Below, piece after piece: positions 34,838-44,608 of a stretch of 64,000 nt of DNA. The notes under the pieces were generated by a model. The model worked only from the letters and a program-made list of their open reading frames with translations, had not been told where the DNA came from and ran no database searches. This DNA is from Rikenellaceae bacterium (lineage in GTDB: Bacteria > Bacteroidota > Bacteroidia > Bacteroidales > Rikenellaceae), in the NCBI GenBank assembly GCA_015060015.1, contig SUZG01000005.1:52875-116874 (forward strand), given 5' to 3'. Each line of letters opens with the position of its first letter. The first letter of the stretch is position 1. Position numbers and translations under genes: made by a program.

Positions 34838-36505
34838 ATGTCAGAAAAAGTAAAAGTTTTTTGTCAGAATACCTCATCAGAGATAGATGTCGAGCTTGGA
34901 ACATCACTCCTTGAGTTATTGCGGACCGTTGGTATTGACAGCCAGTATCCGATGCTGGCAGCATACGTCAATAACCGCCTCAAAGAGTTGAATTACAGAA
35001 TATTCAAACCTATGATGGTTCGTTTTATCGATATCACTCACTTTGAGGGTTATCGCGTCTATCAACGCACCATCTCGTTTGTTTTGCAGAAGGCCGTATG
35101 GTCGTTGCGACCCGGCACTAAATTCTATATCCGCCACACAGTAGGTCGCGGTTTCTATTGCGAATTTGCCGAGGGCGTGCCTACCGATATGCAGCTCGGC
35201 GAGTTGCGTCAGCGTATGCAGGAGATTATCGAAGCCCGCTACCCTATTGTCCGTCATCGTTTGAGAACAGAGGAGATTAACGGCATCTACGAGAAGTTCG
35301 GTTTTGACGACAAGATTGCACTTCTCAACACCCGCAAACGCCTTTACAGCGACATTTACAAGATGGACGATATGGTGGGATATTTCTATGGTGCATTGGC
35401 TCCCGATTCGGGATATATCCACCTGTTTGACATCCGTCAGTACTACAACGGATTCTATATCGCCCTGCCGACCCGTTCCAACCCCGACAAGTTGGATTTC
35501 AATGTGCATTGGGACAAGATGCTCGATGTCTTCCACGAGTATCAGCAGTGGGTAAACATTATGGGTGTGCCGACAGTAGGACACCTCAACGACAAGATTT
35601 TGAAGGGTGACACCAGCGAGCTTATAAAGATTGCCGAGGCCTTCCACGAGAAGAAGATTGCACAGATTGCCGACAAGATTCTCGTAGCTCACAAAGAGAG
35701 AGGCGTGGGCGTAGTGCTTCTCTCGGGCCCATCATCAAGCGGAAAGACCACCACATCGAAACGCATAGGCATTCAGTTGCGTATGCTGGGTCTTGACCCT
35801 GTGCTTATCTCGCTGGACGACTACTTTGTCGATAGAGAACGTACTCCACGCGACGAGAGTGGCGACTACGACTATGAGGCCTTGGAGGCCATCGACCTCG
35901 AATTGCTGAACAGCGACCTCAAACGCCTTATGGCCGGCGAGAGTGTCGAGGTGCCTCGCTACGACTTTATTTCGGGTACCCGTCAGTGGCACGAGAAGCC
36001 GTTGCAGCTGAACGAAAATTCGATACTTATCATGGAGGGTATTCACGGCCTTAATCCGCGTCTTACGCCAAGCATACCACGCGAGAAGAAGTTTGGCATC
36101 TACGCATCGTGTCTGACATCGGTTACGATGGATAACCTCTCACGCATAGCCACAACCGACAATCGTCTGCTGCGTCGCATCACACGCGACTACGCCACAC
36201 GAGGTCACTCGGCGTTGGCTACATTGCAACGCTGGCCCAGCGTGCGTCGCGGCGAGGAGAAGCATATCTTCCCCTATCAGGAGGAGGCCGATGTGATGTT
36301 CAACTCATCACTCTTCTACGAGATTTGCGTTCTGCGTCAGAAGATTGAACCTATATTGCGTGAGGTACCCGACACCGAGCCGGAATATGCCGAGGCAAAA
36401 CGCCTGTTGAAGTTTATCGACAACTTCACACCTATCTCACCCGATGAGATTCCGCCGACATCCATTCTGCGAGAGTTCATCGGCGGCAGCAGTTTCAAAT
36501 ATTAG
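34838..36505 (+). CDS. Nucleoside (uridine) kinase with TGS and ThrRS-like N-terminal domains
   Basis: 555 residues from MSEKVKVFCQNTSSE; a weak box (TATCTTTA, 34810-34817) precedes it and the ORF-track start is rejected. Residues about 1-65 form a TGS domain; about 80-200 resemble the threonyl/alanyl-tRNA synthetase second domain (YIRHTVGRGFYCEF). The C-terminal P-loop kinase domain has SGPSSSGKTTTSKRIG, ISLDDYFVDRERTPRDESGDYDYEALEAID and MEGIHGLNP, typical of uridine kinases/phosphoribulokinases. This fusion is widespread in Bacteroidota. Confidence 0.88.
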   Translation: MSEKVKVFCQNTSSEIDVELGTSLLELLRTVGIDSQYPMLAAYVNNRLKELNYRIFKPMMVRFIDITHFEGYRVYQRTISFVLQKAVWSLRPGTKFYIRHTVGRGFYCEFAEGVPTDMQLGELRQRMQEIIEARYPIVRHRLRTEEINGIYEKFGFDDKIALLNTRKRLYSDIYKMDDMVGYFYGALAPDSGYIHLFDIRQYYNGFYIALPTRSNPDKLDFNVHWDKMLDVFHEYQQWVNIMGVPTVGHLNDKILKGDTSELIKIAEAFHEKKIAQIADKILVAHKERGVGVVLLSGPSSSGKTTTSKRIGIQLRMLGLDPVLISLDDYFVDRERTPRDESGDYDYEALEAIDLELLNSDLKRLMAGESVEVPRYDFISGTRQWHEKPLQLNENSILIMEGIHGLNPRLTPSIPREKKFGIYASCLTSVTMDNLSRIATTDNRLLRRITRDYATRGHSALATLQRWPSVRRGEEKHIFPYQEEADVMFNSSLFYEICVLRQKIEPILREVPDTEPEYAEAKRLLKFIDNFTPISPDEIPPTSILREFIGGSSFKY

Positions 36506-36556
36506 GAGTTGCCATTAAGAATTGCAGACAGTAAAAACACAAATATAGAATAAAGT

Positions 36557-36880
36557 ATGATACTTACAACCACACCCACCGTAGAGGGCAGAACAATCGT
36601 AGAGTACAAAGGTGTTGTATTTGGAGAGGTTATCGTAGGAGTGAATTTCCTGAAAGATTTTGTCGCAGGCATCAGCGACCTTATAGGAGGTCGTTCAAGC
36701 ACCTACGAGCAGGAGCTTGTCGAGGCCCGTCAGACGGCTATGGACGAGATGAAGGCACGGGCAGCGGCTATTGGTGCTGATGCAGTCGTGGGAATAGATA
36801 TCGACTACGAGGTGTTGGGACAGAGTGGCGGTATGCTGATGGTTACGGCGTCCGGTACGGCTGTCAAACTTGGATATTAG
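36557..36880 (+). CDS. YbjQ/UPF0145 family protein
   Basis: 107 residues, matching the small YbjQ family throughout: [32 protein letters not shown] and [14 protein letters not shown]. Members assemble into pentamers and have been described as putative heavy-metal-binding; no biochemical role is established. It lies between the nucleoside kinase and gcvP. Confidence 0.9.
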   Translation: MILTTTPTVEGRTIVEYKGVVFGEVIVGVNFLKDFVAGISDLIGGRSSTYEQELVEARQTAMDEMKARAAAIGADAVVGIDIDYEVLGQSGGMLMVTASGTAVKLGY

Positions 36881-36934
36881 CCCGACACACATTATAAAGC
36901 ATATTACAAACGAAAACTATAAAAACTAACAACG

Positions 36935-39766
36935 ATGTTCGACAAGTTTATGAATCGCCACATCGGCGTAACAAACCAGCAGGATCTCAACGATATGTTG
37001 AAGGTTATCGGCGTAGAGACAGTCGAGGAGCTTATCTCACAAGTCATCCCCGCCTCTATCCGTCTGAAAAAGCCTATTGCTCTGCCCACCGAGGGTATGA
37101 GTGAGTATGAATTTGCAGCACACGTTGCCTCACTGGCAGCCAAGAACCGCCGTCTGCGTTCATTTATCGGCATGGGATTCTACCCAGCGGCCGTTCCTGC
37201 CGTTGTCAGCCGCAATGTGTTTGAGAACCCTGCGTGGTACACCTCTTACACGCCCTATCAGGCCGAGATTTCGCAGGGTCGTCTGGAGGCTTTGCTGAAT
37301 TTCCAGACCGCTATCCTCTCGCTTACGGGTATGCAGATTGCCAACTGCTCGCTTCTGGACGAGGCCACAGCGGCTGCCGAGGCTATGCTTATGATGTATG
37401 CCCTGCGTTCGCGTGACGCCGTTAAGGAGGGTCGCAACCAGCTCTTTGTCGATAAGGATATCTTCCCGCAGAATCTCGACGTATTGCTCACCCGCAGCGA
37501 GCCTTTCGGCATTGAGCTTATTGTCGATGACTTTGCCTCTTACGAGTTCTCGGGCAAGGAGTTCGGTGTATTGGTGCAGTATCCTTCGGCTTCGGGCGAG
37601 GTACGCAACTATGCCGCTTTCGCCGAGAAGGCACACGCCAAGGGAGCTTTGGTTGCTGCCGTTGCAGACATCTTATCACTGGCTCTTTTGACCGCTCCCG
37701 CCGAGTGGGGTGCTGATATCGCCGTAGGCTCTACACAGCGTTTGGGCTGTCCTATGGGCTTCGGTGGTCCAGCAGCAGGTTATATGGCGTGCCGCGAGGC
37801 TTACAAGCGTAACATCCCCGGCCGTATTATCGGTGTATCGGTGGACCGCTTGGGCAACAAGGCTCTGCGTATGTCGTTGCAGATGCGTGAGCAGCACATC
37901 AAGCGTGAGAAGGCCACATCGAACATCTGTACAGCATCGGCACTGATGGCCTCTATGGCAGGTTTCTACTGCGTATATAATGGAGCCGAGGGCTTGCGTC
38001 GTGCCGCTATGACGGCTCACACTTCGGCTGTTGCCATTGCCGAGGCATTGAAGGCGTTGGGCTACAAACTCACCCATAAGGATATATTTGACACTGTCGA
38101 GGTTGCGGCCGAGGCTGCCGTAGTTCAGAATATTGCTCTTGCCGCAGGCATCAACTTCCACTACCCGTCGGAGGGTAAGGTACGACTCTCAACCGATGAG
38201 GTTACAACACCCGAAGAGGTAGAGGCTATCGTGGCTATCTTCGCCGAGGCCGCAGGCAAGAAGGCGAAGGCTGTGAAGATAGCAGACAAGGCAGCGATTG
38301 CCGAAGATATGCTCCGCAAGAGTGAGATTTTAACCGAGCCTGTCTTCAACCGCTATCGTTCAGAGAGTGATATGATGCGTTATATCAAGCAGTTGGAGTT
38401 GCGTGATATCTCGCTGGCAAACTCTATGATTTCGCTTGGCTCTTGTACTATGAAACTCAATGCTGCCGCTATTATGCAGCCTCTCTCGCTGGCCGGCTTC
38501 CAGGATATGCACCCCTTTGCACCTGCCGACCAGACCGAGGGTTATGCCGAGCTTATCTCGGAGCTGGAGAACGACCTCGCCACTATCACAGGCTTTGCCG
38601 GTTGCTCATTGCAGCCCAATTCGGGTGCTGCGGGCGAGTATTCGGGCCTTATGGTTATCCGTGCATATCACCAGAGTCGCGGTCAGGGCTATCGTAACAT
38701 CATTCTCATTCCCGCCTCGGCTCACGGCACTAACCCCGCCTCGGCCGCTATGGCAGGTATGAAGATTGTGACCGTTGCCTGCGACGAGAACGGTAATATC
38801 GATGTCGAGGATTTGAAGGCAAAGGCTTTGGAGCACTCATCGGAGCTGTGCGGATTGATGGTTACCTACCCATCGACTCACGGTGTGTTCGAGAGCCGCA
38901 TCCGCGAGATTGTGGATGCAGTACACGATGCTGGCGGTCAGGTATATATGGACGGTGCGAATATGAACGCACAGGTCGGCCTTACCAACCCCGGATATAT
39001 CGGTGCCGATGTATGCCACCTCAACCTTCACAAGACCTTCGCGATGCCTCACGGCGGCGGTGGCCCGGGTGTAGGTCCTATCTGCGTGGCAGAGCATTTG
39101 AAGCCATTCCTGCCATCGCACCCCGTTGTTGCTACGGGCGGTGAGGATGGTATCACATCCGTATCGTCAGCACCATGGGGCTCGGCGATGTTGCTCCCAA
39201 TTACTTATGGCTATATCAAGATGCTCGGCGAGGAGGGCTTGCGTCACTCTACCGAGATGGCTATCGTAAATGCCAACTATATGTCGTCGGCGTTGAAGAA
39301 CGAGTATCGCACCTACTATTCGGGCGAAACAGGCCGCGTGGGTCACGAGATGATTCTCGACCTCACACACTTCAAGCACGACTATGGCATCGACTGCGGC
39401 GATATTGCTCACCGTTTGATGGACTACGGCTTCCACGCACCTACCCTCTCGTTCCCCGTACACGAGACGCTGATGGTGGAGCCTACCGAGTCGGAGCCGA
39501 AGGCCGAGATGGATCGCTTTATGGAGGCACTCATCCAGATTAAGCGTGAGTGCGAGGCAGCAGCCGCATCGGGCGAGAAGGATAACATGGTGGTGAATGC
39601 TCCTCATACAGCCGTAGAGCTGGCGGGCGAGTGGTCACACCCCTACACACGTACAGAGGCAGCCTTCCCGTTGGAGTGGGTCAAGGCAGCGAAGTTCTTC
39701 CCCTATGTAACGAAGATTGACAACGGCTACGGCGACCGTAACCTTGTATGCTGCAATGTAGATTAA
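36935..39766 (+). CDS. gcvP: Glycine dehydrogenase (decarboxylating), P-protein
   Basis: 943 residues, the single-chain form with two PLP-transferase halves. The N-terminal half starts FMNRHIGVTNQQDLNDMLKVIG; the active half carries the PLP lysine in CHLNLHKTFAMPHGGGGPGVGP. It releases CO2 from glycine and passes the aminomethyl group to H-protein. No gcvT or gcvH is in the window. Confidence 0.96.
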   Translation: MFDKFMNRHIGVTNQQDLNDMLKVIGVETVEELISQVIPASIRLKKPIALPTEGMSEYEFAAHVASLAAKNRRLRSFIGMGFYPAAVPAVVSRNVFENPAWYTSYTPYQAEISQGRLEALLNFQTAILSLTGMQIANCSLLDEATAAAEAMLMMYALRSRDAVKEGRNQLFVDKDIFPQNLDVLLTRSEPFGIELIVDDFASYEFSGKEFGVLVQYPSASGEVRNYAAFAEKAHAKGALVAAVADILSLALLTAPAEWGADIAVGSTQRLGCPMGFGGPAAGYMACREAYKRNIPGRIIGVSVDRLGNKALRMSLQMREQHIKREKATSNICTASALMASMAGFYCVYNGAEGLRRAAMTAHTSAVAIAEALKALGYKLTHKDIFDTVEVAAEAAVVQNIALAAGINFHYPSEGKVRLSTDEVTTPEEVEAIVAIFAEAAGKKAKAVKIADKAAIAEDMLRKSEILTEPVFNRYRSESDMMRYIKQLELRDISLANSMISLGSCTMKLNAAAIMQPLSLAGFQDMHPFAPADQTEGYAELISELENDLATITGFAGCSLQPNSGAAGEYSGLMVIRAYHQSRGQGYRNIILIPASAHGTNPASAAMAGMKIVTVACDENGNIDVEDLKAKALEHSSELCGLMVTYPSTHGVFESRIREIVDAVHDAGGQVYMDGANMNAQVGLTNPGYIGADVCHLNLHKTFAMPHGGGGPGVGPICVAEHLKPFLPSHPVVATGGEDGITSVSSAPWGSAMLLPITYGYIKMLGEEGLRHSTEMAIVNANYMSSALKNEYRTYYSGETGRVGHEMILDLTHFKHDYGIDCGDIAHRLMDYGFHAPTLSFPVHETLMVEPTESEPKAEMDRFMEALIQIKRECEAAAASGEKDNMVVNAPHTAVELAGEWSHPYTRTEAAFPLEWVKAAKFFPYVTKIDNGYGDRNLVCCNVD

Positions 39767-39783
39767 AGCACACATTATAATCA

Positions 39784-39819
39784 GAGAGGCCGGCAAATAA
39801 CTACCGGCCTCTTTTTGTT
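39784..39819 (+). terminator. Terminator of gcvP
   Basis: Stem agaggccgg / ccggcctct followed by ttttg. Confidence 0.9.
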
Positions 39820-39889
39820 CAATATTATTATAATGTAGTTTAGTTGTCGGGGGTCCCGATTTCTAAAAACAAAAAAATCTTTTTTGAAA

Positions 39890-39921
39890 TTTGGTAACTC
39901 CGCACGAAGTGTGTACCTTTG
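39890..39921 (+). promoter_or_regulatory. Promoter of slyD
   Basis: TTTG at 39890-39893 and TACCTTTG at 39914-39921 with a 20-base spacer, 44 bases before the ATG. Confidence 0.7.
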
Positions 39922-39965
39922 TGAGGCTGAAATAAAAACGAGTAAAAACTAAAACATAAAAAGAT

Positions 39966-40514
39966 ATGAAAGTAGAGAATTCAAAGATGGTGTCGGTGCA
40001 CTACACACTGACAGTTGATGGTCAGATTGCCGACCAGTCACGCGAGGGTCAGCCCTTGCAGTTTATCTGCGGTACAGGTATGTTGTTGCCCAAGTTTGAG
40101 GGTGCAATTATGGGCAAGGAGCCCGGCGAGAAGGTTTCGTTCACATTGGCTCCCGCCGATGGTTATGGCGAGATTATCCCCGAAGCTGTGGTAGATCTCC
40201 CCAAGACTATCTTTATGATTGACGGCAAGGTAGCCGAGGAGTTGCTCACAGTGGGTAACATTATCCCTATGGCTGACGCACAGGGCAACCGTATGAACGG
40301 CATCGTGAAGGAGGTAGCAGAGGAGACCGTTAAGATGGACTTCAACCACCCTATGGCAGGCAAGACCCTGAACTTCGATGTCGAGGTTGTCGAGGTACGC
40401 GATGTAACACCCGAGGATTTGGCTTCACAGGGCGGCTGCGGTTGTGGCTGTCACGACTGCGAAGGCGGTTGCGAGGGTGGCTGTGACAGCGATTGCGACT
40501 GCGGCTGCAACTAA
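39966..40514 (+). CDS. slyD: SlyD-like FKBP peptidyl-prolyl isomerase
   Basis: 182 residues: an FKBP domain (VSVHYTLTVDGQIADQS) with the inserted chaperone flap (about 70-130), then the metal tail GGCGCGCHDCEGGCEGGCDSDCDCGCN with nine cysteines and one histidine. SlyD catalyses proline isomerisation and binds nickel or zinc through this tail. The tail is richer in Cys and poorer in His than the E. coli one. Confidence 0.92.
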   Translation: MKVENSKMVSVHYTLTVDGQIADQSREGQPLQFICGTGMLLPKFEGAIMGKEPGEKVSFTLAPADGYGEIIPEAVVDLPKTIFMIDGKVAEELLTVGNIIPMADAQGNRMNGIVKEVAEETVKMDFNHPMAGKTLNFDVEVVEVRDVTPEDLASQGGCGCGCHDCEGGCEGGCDSDCDCGCN

Positions 40515-40530
40515 TCTGCAACAAAGCAAC

Positions 40531-40572
40531 AAGGGGCTGCACAACGATATAGTTTGCGGCTCCTTTTTTATT
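40531..40572 (+). terminator. Probable terminator of slyD
   Basis: Stem ggggctgc / gcggctcc (two G-U pairs) with a 14-base loop and tttttta. It ends a few bases before the kinase gene. Confidence 0.55.
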
Positions 40573-40580
40573 GTACCCCA

Positions 40581-41720
40581 ATGCCTATAATTGATATAGT
40601 AGATGCTGTTTCAGCACCATATACCGTGTGGCGTACGCTTCGCGGCATAGAGCCTCTATGTCATAACGGCAGGGCTACATTCATCACGGGAAATGCCGCA
40701 GTGACCTTTACGGTGATGCACGAGGGGCGAAAGAAGATTCTCAAATGCTACACCCGCAGCAACCCCTATCTTCGCGAGATATACGGCTCGAAGTACTACC
40801 CCAACGAGCTGTGCGTCATATCACTGACAGGCAGTCAGATGTGGATTGATTGTTTGCTGTACGACTACATCGAGGGCATATCGCTTGACGAGGCGATATG
40901 TGCGGCACACGACTGCCACGATATTGCACTTCTGGCAAGGGCCTTTGACACGATGGCGTGTCATATTCTCGCCGACAGCACCTCACACGGAGATTTGAAG
41001 CCGGAGAATATCATCGTCACGCCCTCGCTGGAGATGATTCCGATAGATTACGACTCGGCATTCACACCCTCGCTTGCAGGCAAACCCGCCACAGAGGTAG
41101 GTACGGCCGGCTATCAGCACCCTGCACGCGACATACGCTTCTTCGACAAGCATCTCGACGACTACTCCATAGCTATAATATCAACCCTGCTGCATATCGC
41201 CGCAACAGACTTTTCGATTGTGGAGAAGTTTCGTGATACGCACGAAAACCCTTTACAGCCACGCGACATAATAGCGGGTAAATGCCCCTATTTAAGCACT
41301 CATACGGAGGCCTTTGCACGCCGAGGAGATGCCATTCGCTATCGCATTGCAAGTATGCTCACATCGGCCTGGCCGCGATTGTTCAACCTTGAACATACAC
41401 TCCGTTTCTCGCAGGCGGAAAACCTTGCAGCCTCAACCGAAGGGGCTTACCTTGACGAGGAGAACGGTCTGTGGGGCTGCCGCAACGATGAGGGATGGAT
41501 TATACCGCCACTCTATGACAGCGGCCTTGACCCCGTTGAGGGTTATATGATTGCTATGCTTGGAGGCTACGCACACCTGATATCGATTACCGAGGGCAGG
41601 GTGGTACACTCCTTTGAGAAGGGCATAACGGCAAGGTCGGTATCCAATGGCGAGGTTGTCATCCGCGACAAGGATGGCAATCGCACGAGCATCACACTAA
41701 AATCCATTCTCGCAGATTAG
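40581..41720 (+). CDS. Serine/threonine-kinase-like protein with a C-terminal WG repeat
   Basis: 379 residues from MPIIDIVDAVSAPY; the ORF-track TTG start lies in the slyD terminator. The kinase domain has a possible ATP lysine Lys55 (KILKCYT), the catalytic loop HGDLKPEN (136-143) and metal-binding DYD (156-158) in place of DFG, so it may be active. Residues about 300-345 form one WG repeat (GLWGCRNDEGWIIPPLYDSG). No membrane helix. First gene of a cassette with a vWA protein and a WG pseudokinase; substrate unknown. Confidence 0.75.
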   Translation: MPIIDIVDAVSAPYTVWRTLRGIEPLCHNGRATFITGNAAVTFTVMHEGRKKILKCYTRSNPYLREIYGSKYYPNELCVISLTGSQMWIDCLLYDYIEGISLDEAICAAHDCHDIALLARAFDTMACHILADSTSHGDLKPENIIVTPSLEMIPIDYDSAFTPSLAGKPATEVGTAGYQHPARDIRFFDKHLDDYSIAIISTLLHIAATDFSIVEKFRDTHENPLQPRDIIAGKCPYLSTHTEAFARRGDAIRYRIASMLTSAWPRLFNLEHTLRFSQAENLAASTEGAYLDEENGLWGCRNDEGWIIPPLYDSGLDPVEGYMIAMLGGYAHLISITEGRVVHSFEKGITARSVSNGEVVIRDKDGNRTSITLKSILAD

Positions 41721-41773
41721 TGCGGTTTTGCAAAGATGACACAACACTTGTTGTAAATTTCGGCTAAAAAGTG

Positions 41774-41781
41774 TAAATTTG
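41774..41781 (+). promoter_or_regulatory. -7 box of vWA-pseudokinase genes
   Basis: TAAATTTG 21 bases before the vWA ATG at 41803. It overlaps the ORF-track TTG start, supporting the later ATG. Confidence 0.6.
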
Positions 41782-41802
41782 CATCAATTAGAGATATTGT
41801 CA

Positions 41803-42657
41803 ATGTATTCACAGGAGATAACACGCAAGTACCGCACCGCATTTGTCATTGCACTTGACCGTTCCGGCTCAATGCAGGAGCAGATGCGTTATGGGCGTTA
41901 TATGCAGACCAAAGCGACCATTCTGTCACATACAGCGGGAGCTCTCATCACGGAGCTTATCGACCGTTGCCGTCGCACCGATGCACTTCGAAACTACTAC
42001 GACATTGCCGTTGTAGGGTATGGTAACGACGAGGTGGAGATGCTGCTGGGTGGCGACGGGTTTATTGCGATAGATGAACTGGAACGCCACCAGCCCGCAG
42101 AGATAACGACCACGACCGAAGAGCATCTGCCTGACGGCTCGTGGGCAATGGTGGAGCATCGTTCCGTAGAGTGGTTTGAGCCAAAAGCCGAGGGAAATAC
42201 TCCGATGTACGAGGCTATGTTGCGAATACGCGACCTTGTGAAGGACTGGTGTGCAAAGAAAGAGAACAAAGAGAGTTTTCCGCCCGTAGTGATACACATC
42301 ACCGATGGCGAGGCTTCGGACTGCGACGACAGGGAGCTGATAGACATCTGCTCGCAGATAAAGCAGACAGGCACAGCCGACGGCAATACCCTCCTGCTGA
42401 ATATTCACATATCGGCAGACAATCAACTTCCGGCAATATTGTTCCCTATGCCTGACGAGATGCTGGCAGCGAGTCATCACGCCAAGACTCTGGCCGATTG
42501 TTCGAGCATTATGCCGGAGACTTTCAACGAGGCGATATGCAGTCTGAAAGGGCGTGCTGCCATACCGCCGTTTATAGGTATGGGCTACAACGCCTCCGTT
42601 ATTGAGCTGCTCTCGATAATCAACATCGGCTCACGCAGTGCCTCTAATATGCAGTAG
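41803..42657 (+). CDS. von Willebrand factor A domain protein (TerY-like)
   Basis: 284 residues from MYSQEITRKYRTAF. The metal-ion-dependent adhesion site is complete: ALDRSGSM (Asp19-x-Ser21-x-Ser23), the threonine in EGNTPMYEAM and the aspartate in HITDGEASD. It is soluble, with no signal peptide, so it should act in the cytoplasm, like TerY-type vWA proteins of tellurite/stress and kinase-phosphatase systems. Only two bases separate it from the pseudokinase gene. Confidence 0.8.
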   Translation: MYSQEITRKYRTAFVIALDRSGSMQEQMRYGRYMQTKATILSHTAGALITELIDRCRRTDALRNYYDIAVVGYGNDEVEMLLGGDGFIAIDELERHQPAEITTTTEEHLPDGSWAMVEHRSVEWFEPKAEGNTPMYEAMLRIRDLVKDWCAKKENKESFPPVVIHITDGEASDCDDRELIDICSQIKQTGTADGNTLLLNIHISADNQLPAILFPMPDEMLAASHHAKTLADCSSIMPETFNEAICSLKGRAAIPPFIGMGYNASVIELLSIINIGSRSASNMQ

Positions 42658-42659
42658 TT

Positions 42660-43655
42660 ATGGCAACAATTTCGGCATTTCGCAAAGCATTGAACTCTCC
42701 GATAGAGCATTTTCGCACGATTCCCAATATTGTGTGGAATGGCTGCCCTATTGTCCGCTCAACATATTTTGCAGAGTGCCGGGCAACACTTGCCGGATGC
42801 CCCGTAATGGTCTTTATGCCTCTCACTAATGATGCTTTGCAACGTGTGGAACGCCTCTGTACACTGAAAAAACATCTGACATCGCAATTAGTACCACATC
42901 TGACAATTCTACGCCAAGAGATGCGTTACAATACTGTCAGCGACGATGGTTTCGAAGATATATTGTTGGAGCCATACCATTTCGGAAATACTCTGTCGGA
43001 GTGTCTGAATGTGGCCACAACCGACAACAGCATTGTTCCGACCCTATTAGCAGCCATTGACACACTACAAGAGGAGTTGCAGAGAGTAAACATCTCACTC
43101 AACAATGTGCGGGCTGAAAACCTTATCTTCGACAGCAACAACACTCTGCGACCCATACGCTGGTACTACGCCACCGAGGGTGCGGGCGGAGATGACGGGG
43201 CTTTCAACGAGTTACGCACGAAGATTGCATCTGCAGTAGAGTCAGCAGCGGAAAATACGGATACGATGCTGCTGCGAGAGCCCGATACAGCAACCTACAA
43301 TGTTGTGGGATACGACCCATCGCTATACATCAACCACCTCGATATGACCGAAGGTCTGATTGCCGTTGAGACTCTTCGCGGCTGGGGATTCATCGACTGC
43401 GACGGCAATATCGTCATTGAGCCGCAATATGGCTGGGTGAGTCAGTTCTGCGAGGGGCGTGCCGAGGTGGAGACAGCCGAAGGTATGGGTCTTATAAACA
43501 AAAGTGGGGAGTATATCATTTTGCCCGAATACAACATAGTGGATTATGACCACATAACGGGTAACTCGCTGGTAAACAAAGATAACTGCTGGGCGTTGTT
43601 CGACTATTCGGGAGAGATAATTGAGCCATTCAGCACAGAAAAACCGAAAATTTAG
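42660..43655 (+). CDS. Pseudokinase-like protein with WG repeats
   Basis: 331 residues. The middle aligns with a kinase catalytic loop but the key residues are changed: LNNVRAENL (147-155) where HGDLKPENI is expected, so catalytic Asp is Asn and Lys is Arg; the DFG site reads IRWYY. The C-terminus has two to three WG repeats (GWGFIDCDGNIVIEPQYGWVSQFCEGRAEV, MGLINKSGEYIILPEY, CWALFDYSGEIIEPF). Probably a scaffold or regulator of the upstream kinase; inferred. Third gene of the cassette, 20 bases before trxB. Confidence 0.65.
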   Translation: MATISAFRKALNSPIEHFRTIPNIVWNGCPIVRSTYFAECRATLAGCPVMVFMPLTNDALQRVERLCTLKKHLTSQLVPHLTILRQEMRYNTVSDDGFEDILLEPYHFGNTLSECLNVATTDNSIVPTLLAAIDTLQEELQRVNISLNNVRAENLIFDSNNTLRPIRWYYATEGAGGDDGAFNELRTKIASAVESAAENTDTMLLREPDTATYNVVGYDPSLYINHLDMTEGLIAVETLRGWGFIDCDGNIVIEPQYGWVSQFCEGRAEVETAEGMGLINKSGEYIILPEYNIVDYDHITGNSLVNKDNCWALFDYSGEIIEPFSTEKPKI

Positions 43656-43675
43656 AAAACCAAAAAATATTCAAT

Positions 43676-44599
43676 ATGGAACAGACAAAATGTCTTATCA
43701 TAGGTAGCGGGCCTGCGGGTTTTACCGCTGCAATTTACGCTTCGCGTGCAAATCTTTCGCCTATCGTCTATGAGGGCATCGAGCCGGGTGGTCAGCTCAC
43801 CACAACGACCGAGATTGAGAACTTCCCCGGCTACCCCGAGGGTATCGGCGGTACGGAGATGATGGCCGACTTGAAGCGTCAGGCACAGCGTTTTGGAGCC
43901 GATGTACGCTTCGGTATCGTAACCGATATCGACTTTGATGTTCGTCCGTTTGTAGTGACTATCGACGGCGAGAAGAAGATTGAGGCCCAGACGCTTATCG
44001 TTGCCACAGGTGCTTCGGCAAAGTATCTCGGTCTGGAGTCGGAGGCGAAGTTCAGAGGTATGGGCGTGAGTGCTTGTGCCACATGTGACGGCTTCTTTTA
44101 TCGCAAGCAGGATGTGGCCGTTGTGGGCGGTGGCGACACAGCCTGCGAGGAGGCCACCTACCTCGCATCTATCTGCAAGCAGGTATATCTGATTGTAAGA
44201 AAACCATTCCTGCGTGCATCAAAAGCTATGCAGGAGAGAGTGTTCAACACACCGAATATCAAGGTTATGTTTGAGCATAACACAGTCGAGGTTCTGGGCG
44301 ACGAGGATGGCGTTACGGGAGCCCGTCTGCGTCACACATCGGGCGAGGAGACCACCATCGACATCAGCGGCTTCTTCCTCGCTATCGGTCATCACCCCAA
44401 CACCGAACTCTTCAAGGGTAAGCTGGAACTCGACGAGGAGGGTTATATCAAGACCATTCCCGGCACATCGAAGACCAACATCGAGGGTGTCTTTGCTGCG
44501 GGCGATGTGAAGGATCCCCACTATCGTCAGGCTATCACAGCTGCCGGCTCGGGTTGTATCGCTGCACTCGATTGCGAACGTTATCTGTTGAGCAAATAG
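43676..44599 (+). CDS. trxB: Thioredoxin reductase
   Basis: 307 residues: FAD motif IIGSGPAGFTAAIYASRA, redox pair CATC in SACATCDGFFYRK, NADPH motif VVGGGDTACEEATYLA, and C-terminal GVFAAGDVKDPHYRQAITAAGSG. It keeps thioredoxin reduced in the cytosol. No promoter box is visible in the 20-base gap, so it may be read from the vWA promoter. Confidence 0.97.
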   Translation: MEQTKCLIIGSGPAGFTAAIYASRANLSPIVYEGIEPGGQLTTTTEIENFPGYPEGIGGTEMMADLKRQAQRFGADVRFGIVTDIDFDVRPFVVTIDGEKKIEAQTLIVATGASAKYLGLESEAKFRGMGVSACATCDGFFYRKQDVAVVGGGDTACEEATYLASICKQVYLIVRKPFLRASKAMQERVFNTPNIKVMFEHNTVEVLGDEDGVTGARLRHTSGEETTIDISGFFLAIGHHPNTELFKGKLELDEEGYIKTIPGTSKTNIEGVFAAGDVKDPHYRQAITAAGSGCIAALDCERYLLSK

Positions 44600-44608
44600 C
44601 ATCGTAGC

